The notes beneath the pieces were generated by a model. That model saw nothing but the letters and a program-made list of their open reading frames with translations, had not been told where the DNA came from and did no database searches. Source: an uncultured Collinsella sp. (lineage in GTDB: Bacteria; Actinomycetota; Coriobacteriia; Coriobacteriales; Coriobacteriaceae). From it: 10,680 nt of DNA. The DNA is taken from assembly GCA_958370325.1 (NCBI GenBank), contig CATXJW010000057.1, positions 1 through 10,680 on the forward strand. Reading direction: 5' to 3'. Position numbers and translations under genes: made by a program. Shown in pieces: positions 7,439 to 10,680 of the stretch; within the stretch, counting starts at the first letter, position 1; each line of letters opens with the position of its first letter.

Positions 7439-8443
7439 CTAACGCAGCATATGCGCGACCAGTTCGGTGCGCGTGCCGATGCCAAGCTTTGCATACACAC
7501 TGGATAGGCGGTTTTTGACAGTGCCCGGCGATACTCCCATATGGCGTGCGATTTCGGCGTTGGTCCATCCGCGGCAGGCGAGCATGGCCATGGTGAATTC
7601 CGTGGTCGTCAGGTCGTCAGCCACGTCCTCGCCCGAATCGGGGTTGTGGATGCGCCGCCAGCCGTAGCTGAAGCGGTATGTGATTTCGATGATGTGCGCG
7701 AAGTCGTCAGGGTATTGCGTTTTTAGGCACGCCTCGATGAGCCCCTGTAAAAGGCCGTGGTGCTCGCCGATGAGCTCGATAAGGCCGTCGGGGCGCGCAA
7801 TGTTCCAAGCAGCTCCGAAGTGCGTTTTTGCGGTGTCGATGTCCTTGAGGCTCATGCATGCCATGGAAGCTGCCAAGTGCAGGAACAGTTCCGAGATGGG
7901 ATAACTTCCCTGTTTCATGATCAGGGCGTTTTCCGCCATGCCCAGACTGCGGCCATATTCGCCGCGCAGGTACAGGGCATGCGCCATCACGTAGCTGGCG
8001 AACAGGCGCAGGCCTTCGGGCAGATGCGCCGCAAGCGGATAAAACTCTTCGGCAGAATACGGGGAAGGCAAGTGCAGCAGGACGCTCGCGGCCGAGGCGA
8101 ACAGGATATGCGTGGCGTGGACGGCGGGTGATTCCTCGTCGGCCGGCGTATCGAGGATGCCCGCAAGGCAACGGCGGGCATCGGCGATACGGTTGAGCGA
8201 CAGACTGGCATATCCGCAGATAAAGCATGCGGAATAGCGCAGCGCGGGGTCGGTGGCGTCAAGATAGGGGCGTGCTGTCTTGGCGGCGAGTGCGGCCTGT
8301 CCGCGAAAGTACAGCGCTTCTGCCGTGGCAATGGCGCGCGAATCGGGGCCGGAAATGCCTGCAACCGCAGCGTCAATCTGCCCCGGCACAAAGGCGGTGC
8401 ACATCAACGGCATGGGAACGCATGGGTAGCCATCGCAGTCCAT
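7439..8443 (-). CDS. LuxR-family transcriptional regulator
   Basis: The 334-residue product is a probable DNA-binding activator. Its C-terminal helix-turn-helix (278-334) fits the LuxR/GerE pattern closely: LTTTEFTMAMLACRGWTN, then EIARHMGVSPGTVKNRL and KLGIGTRTELV. Residues about 20-265 are alanine/leucine-rich helices with repeating hydrophobic pairs, suggesting a TPR-like solenoid sensor rather than a receiver, autoinducer-binding or multi-pass membrane domain. The ATG at 8443 is preferred over upstream in-frame starts because GGGAG sits 7 bases before it and the upstream extension reads as non-coding and overlaps the neighbouring gene. The stop is followed after 156 bases by the surface-protein gene on the same strand, with no T-run terminator between, so this regulator most likely controls and is co-transcribed with it. 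Signal and binding site are unknown. Confidence 0.9.
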   Translation of the reverse strand: MDCDGYPCVPMPLMCTAFVPGQIDAAVAGISGPDSRAIATAEALYFRGQAALAAKTARPYLDATDPALRYSACFICGYASLSLNRIADARRCLAGILDTPADEESPAVHATHILFASAASVLLHLPSPYSAEEFYPLAAHLPEGLRLFASYVMAHALYLRGEYGRSLGMAENALIMKQGSYPISELFLHLAASMACMSLKDIDTAKTHFGAAWNIARPDGLIELIGEHHGLLQGLIEACLKTQYPDDFAHIIEITYRFSYGWRRIHNPDSGEDVADDLTTTEFTMAMLACRGWTNAEIARHMGVSPGTVKNRLSSVYAKLGIGTRTELVAHMLR

Positions 8444-8525
8444 CTTCCATCTCCCAACAGCTGGCAACAATAGCAGCAATTGTACTCCTGTTGCTCGGGA
8501 CTGGAATTTGTGGGTATCGCCTGCG

Positions 8526-8555
8526 ATTATGCCGAACGTATAAAGGAAGAGTCTA
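8526..8555 (-). promoter_or_regulatory. Weak candidate promoter of the luxR-type gene
   Basis: On the minus strand, TAGACT (8555-8550) and CATAAT (8531-8526) are separated by 18 bases. The -10 element has one mismatch and the -35 element two. The predicted leader would be about 75 bases. This fits the start chosen at 8443 but is only motif evidence. Confidence 0.3.
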
Positions 8556-8586
8556 TTGGCGATGCTCCCAAGGTGGCTACCGAAGC

Positions 8587-8967
8587 CTAGCTGACCTCGA
8601 CATTCGGAAAAAATGCCACCCCTGTAAAAAGCTCTGCCGCAGCGATGGGAAACGCATCTTCTGGGCATTCCGTCGTCTCCAGCCAGCGCTGGACTGCTGC
8701 TGTCGCCTGCGCGTTGGCGAGCGGGGCGTGGGGACCGTCCGGCGACCAGCGGTGACGGGCGAGCCCTGCCGCGTGCGTGGGCCTCCATCGGCGTAGACCC
8801 ATGACCCGCATGGCATCGGAGAAGTCCACCATGGCGTCCAGCACCTTACCGTCCGGCACGTCCAGCCTAGCGGCTCTCTTGAACCCGAGGTCGAAGAGGG
8901 CGTTGTACAAGGCATATGGGGCCGAGCGGAAGTGGATCAAAAGAGCGTTACTTGACGTTTCATGCAT
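8587..8967 (-). CDS. Hypothetical protein, 126 aa, unrecognised family
   Basis: I do not recognise this protein. Reading 8967 to 8587 gives a soluble-looking 126-residue product without signal peptide or membrane segment. Codon third positions in the middle of the gene are overwhelmingly G or C, as in the neighbouring genes, which supports real coding; the first dozen codons are less biased. Visible features are an aromatic/basic stretch (RRWRP near residues 59-63), a WSPDGPHAP segment near 74-82 and a C-terminal half rich in Ala that ends FFPNVEVS. The ribosome-binding site is poor (GGGGCGG upstream of the ATG). It is divergent from the PadR operon, separated by 132 bases that include the PadR promoter, so it could be regulated together with it. 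It could also be a remnant of a longer gene. No function is proposed. Confidence 0.65.
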   Translation of the reverse strand: MHETSSNALLIHFRSAPYALYNALFDLGFKRAARLDVPDGKVLDAMVDFSDAMRVMGLRRWRPTHAAGLARHRWSPDGPHAPLANAQATAAVQRWLETTECPEDAFPIAAAELFTGVAFFPNVEVS

Positions 8968-9033
8968 AATGCCAACCGCCCCGCGACATCACGTTCGCAG
9001 CGCGCAGGGGCCGGAGAATCTTCGCGATGAGAG

Positions 9034-9062
9034 TTGACGTCTAATACCTTGCATCGTATAGT
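9034..9062 (+). promoter_or_regulatory. Strong sigma-70-type promoter of the PadR operon
   Basis: TTGACG (9034-9039) and TATAGT (9057-9062) are spaced by exactly 17 bases, with one mismatch each to consensus. The predicted transcription start is near 9069, about 30 bases before the padR-like start codon. This is the best promoter in the window. Confidence 0.75.
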
Positions 9063-9081
9063 GTGTATAGCATAGTATATG
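9057..9081 (+). promoter_or_regulatory. Candidate PadR operator overlapping the promoter
   Basis: The -10 element is embedded in an AT-rich cluster in an otherwise GC-rich region: TATAG at 9057 and again at 9066, then the interrupted palindrome CATA-GTA-TATG at 9071-9081. PadR repressors commonly bind short AT-rich dyads over their own promoters, so autorepression is likely. Exact operator limits are inferred. Confidence 0.45.
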
Positions 9082-9099
9082 ACGAGAGGAGGTGTGCGG

Positions 9100-9420
9100 A
9101 TGGAGGCACAGATGAAGCGCGGCTTCCTGGAGGCCTGCGTGCTCGCGGCCGTCTCCGGCGAGGAGTCCTACGGCTACCAGATCGTGAAGGACGTACCGGC
9201 GAGCATGGGGCTCACAGAGTCGACGCTCTACCCGCTGCTCAAGCGCCTGGAGAAGGCCGGGTGTATCACGGCACGCTCCGCTGAGCACAACGGGCGGCTG
9301 CGCCGGTACTACCGCATCACGGACGACGGGCGAGCGCGCATCGAGGAGTTCCTGGCCGAGTGGCCGTCCGTACGGGAGATTTACGCATACGTTGAGGGGG
9401 CGCACCATGACGCGCGATGA
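9100..9420 (+). CDS. PadR-family transcriptional repressor
   Basis: The 106-residue protein has the normal length of a short PadR regulator. It is a winged-helix DNA-binding repressor that acts as a dimer, often on its own operon. Diagnostic segments are GFLEACVLAAVSGEESYGYQI (residues about 8-28), the recognition region TESTLYPLLKRLEKAGCI, the wing with a basic GRLRRYY motif, and the closing helix around DDGRARIEEFL. AGAGGAGG at 9085-9092 supports the ATG at 9100 over the in-frame ATG at 9079, which would lie within 10 bases of the predicted transcription start. Its end overlaps the next gene by 14 bases, implying translational coupling. The effector is unknown. Confidence 0.93.
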   Translation: MEAQMKRGFLEACVLAAVSGEESYGYQIVKDVPASMGLTESTLYPLLKRLEKAGCITARSAEHNGRLRRYYRITDDGRARIEEFLAEWPSVREIYAYVEGAHHDAR

Positions 9421-10030
9421 GTTTCTGGGCCGGTTGGGCGAGCTGCTCGCCTGCCTGCCGGCCGAGCAGGTGGAGGAGACCAAGGCGTTCTATGCGGAGG
9501 CCATCGCCGACCGCATGGAGGACGGTATGAGCGAGGAGGAGGCCGTGGCCGCCATGGGCACGCCCGGCGAGGTGGCGGAGGCCACGCTCGACGACCTGCC
9601 CGCCGTGCCGCGCGCGATCGCGAGGACGCGCCGGCGCAGCACCGCGCTGCTGTGGGTGCTGACCATCGTGGGCTCCCCGGTGTGGGTGCCGCTGCTCGCC
9701 GCCTTCGCCGCCGTGGCCGTCACGGTCTATATCTGCATCTGGGTGCTGGCGCTCTGCGTGTGGATCGTCGCGGCGGCACTCGGGGGCGTGGGCGTAGTTG
9801 AGCTCCTGCTTGCCATAAGCGGCGTCATCATCGGCCACTTCCCGTACGCCCTCGCCTCGGCGGGCGCGGGGCTCGGCCTCGTCGGCGTGGCGCTCTTCGT
9901 TGGTGCTGGCGCTTGGGCCGCCTCAAAACAAATTGCGCGCCTCTCGGCGCTCTGGGCGAGGAAGGCCGCCTCGCCCTTCTGGAAGGGTAAGGGCGAGAAG
10001 GGCGGCGCTGCCGCGCATCTCGCGGCGTAG
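9407..10030 (+). CDS. DUF1700-type integral membrane protein
   Basis: The 207-residue product has the DUF1700 layout. An acidic, helical cytosolic N-terminus (1-65) matches the family pattern: MTRDEFLGRLGELLACLP, then EETKAFYAEAIADRMEDG and SEEEAVAAMGTPGEVA. Three to four hydrophobic membrane segments follow between about 79 and 173, and the tail is short and basic (KGKGEKGG). The start at 9407 is preceded by GAGGGGG and lies inside the padR-like gene, 14 bases before its stop. In the family, such proteins are encoded directly after PadR regulators and before a membrane-anchored DUF4097 protein, and the set is usually seen as an envelope-related module. The biochemical role is not established. 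Composition is extremely GC-rich. Confidence 0.88.
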   Translation: MTRDEFLGRLGELLACLPAEQVEETKAFYAEAIADRMEDGMSEEEAVAAMGTPGEVAEATLDDLPAVPRAIARTRRRSTALLWVLTIVGSPVWVPLLAAFAAVAVTVYICIWVLALCVWIVAAALGGVGVVELLLAISGVIIGHFPYALASAGAGLGLVGVALFVGAGAWAASKQIARLSALWARKAASPFWKGKGEKGGAAAHLAA

Positions 10031-10045
10031 AAAGGAGTGAGTACC

Positions 10046-10300
10046 ATGACCAGCGCGAAGAAGATCTACCTCGCCGTGGCGGGCGGGCTCGTTGCTGCGG
10101 GTGTTGTCCTCGCGGGCATTGGCTTTATCGCTTCGGGTTTCGACCCGGCCGTGTTCACAACCCAAATCGACACGCGTGACAGCACCATCGTGCTCGGCGG
10201 CGTCGAGGTGGACGAACACGAGAGTATCCCGTTCATCAGCCAGCTCGCCAATCTGGGCGAGATCGACACCTCCGACGTCGCGGATCCCGCCGCGCCCTAG
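10046..10300 (+). CDS. Short membrane-anchored protein, possibly truncated DUF4097-type
   Basis: This 84-residue product has one N-terminal membrane segment (about 7-31, alanine/glycine/valine-rich) followed by a short extracytoplasmic part containing TTQIDTRDSTIVLGGVEV and ending in VADPAAP. AAAGGAG at 10031-10037, 8 bases upstream, sets the ATG at 10046; a GTG at 10037 is the weaker choice. It is the third gene after PadR and DUF1700, where a DUF4097 protein of roughly 250-350 residues is usual, and its N-terminal pattern suits that. The repetitive beta-strand domain expected next is absent in all three forward frames, so the gene looks cut short. It could instead be a genuine small membrane protein of the operon. 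Identity as DUF4097 is inference. Confidence 0.7.
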   Translation: MTSAKKIYLAVAGGLVAAGVVLAGIGFIASGFDPAVFTTQIDTRDSTIVLGGVEVDEHESIPFISQLANLGEIDTSDVADPAAP

Positions 10301-10461
10301 GCGCAGCGAGCCCGGGCGCTCTGCCCGCCAAGCTGCGTAAGCCGGCGAAACCCGAACCTCAACCTCTACGCAACTGGCCCCAAGCCTGCGCCGATTCGCT
10401 CTCAGCACCGCGCGGGGGCCCGTGACGCATGCCCAAAAAAGTACGAGGAGAAAGGAGCGCG

Positions 10462-10653
10462 ATGACGACAGCCACGCCCTTCCGCCTTCACGGGGCCACG
10501 CAGGACCGGAAGCGACTGGGCCGTGCGGTGGGGCTGCGCTTGGATTGGCTACACTGATATGGACAGTTCCGTGAGGGGCGCGAGAGACGGGACTCCGGGG
10601 AGATCTTCGAGGAGGAGTACCTCGACTGGAAGCGCGGGTTCAGTGGAGCATGA
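10462..10653 (+). pseudogene. Small ORF with strong RBS, interrupted by in-frame TGA
   Basis: GAGGAGAAAGGAG (10445-10457) precedes an ATG at 10462. The frame gives 31 residues ending DWLH, then TGA at 10555-10557, then continues open for 31 more codons to TGA at 10651. The second part includes RDSGEIFEEEYLDWKRGF, which resembles the C-terminal SHOCT pattern (xSGxIxxEEYxxxK). It could be a decayed small gene, a 31-residue peptide with chance open sequence after it, or a sequencing error. It follows the PadR cassette by 161 bases that hold no supported gene. Confidence 0.3.
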
Positions 10654-10680
10654 ACCTAATCTCTGTCTCTCTTGCTTTTT

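Noticed and set aside
8444..8788. N-terminal extension of the LuxR-type regulator up to 8788
   Set aside because: The extension overlaps the 126-residue gene, lacks a ribosome-binding site and reads as low-quality Arg/Pro/Ser-rich sequence; a good site precedes the ATG at 8443.
10309..10328. Small GC hairpin CGGGC/GCCCG as a terminator after the 84-residue protein
   Set aside because: The stem is only 5 bp and no T-run follows.
10637..10680. GGTTCA/TGAACC hairpin followed by T-rich sequence as a terminator at the right edge
   Set aside because: The stem is a weak 6 bp and the T-run begins about 19 bases later; the window ends before it can be judged.

Overview
The window looks like chromosomal DNA from a high-GC, Gram-positive actinobacterium. 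A member of the Coriobacteriia, such as a Collinsella-like gut commensal, is my best guess. This rests on GC-rich codon use, a divergent type IIA topoisomerase B subunit, an LAxTG-type sorting signal, a LuxR-type regulator and a PadR/DUF1700 cassette. The taxonomy is inferred from memory of families, not from a database search.

Layout. (1) 1-1357, minus strand: the N-terminal 452 codons of a GyrB/ParE-type topoisomerase subunit, running off the left edge. (2) 1358-1787: a 430-bp divergent intergenic region with a plausible topoisomerase promoter, a near-perfect 33-bp palindrome (1492-1524) and a 10-bp inverted repeat (1601-1644). (3) 1788-2804, plus strand: a lipoprotein of unknown function, closed by a good intrinsic terminator. 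(4) 2915-7282, minus strand: a 1455-residue cell-wall protein with a Tat-like leader, a carboxypeptidase-regulatory-like domain, a large domain I cannot assign, a probable beta-propeller, an Ig-like domain, a Gly/Ser linker and an LAGTG sorting signal. (5) 7439-8443, minus strand: a LuxR-family regulator just upstream of the surface-protein gene, with no visible terminator between them. (6) 8587-8967, minus strand: a 126-residue protein I do not recognise. (7) 9100-10300, plus strand: PadR repressor, DUF1700 membrane protein and a short membrane-anchored protein, driven by a strong sigma-70-like promoter. (8) 10301-10680: a short ORF with a strong ribosome-binding site, interrupted in frame by TGA, possibly a decayed gene.

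How the parts may work together. The LuxR regulator and the surface protein probably form one expression unit, so this is a regulated surface-display locus. The PadR/DUF1700 cassette resembles envelope-stress or membrane-homeostasis modules in which an autoregulated PadR repressor controls small membrane proteins. Here its third member is short and the next ORF is interrupted, so the cassette may be eroding. I found no CRISPR array, tRNA, rRNA, transposase or complete novel defence system. The most notable item is the Tat-like, sortase-anchored, cysteine-rich giant protein with its adjacent regulator.
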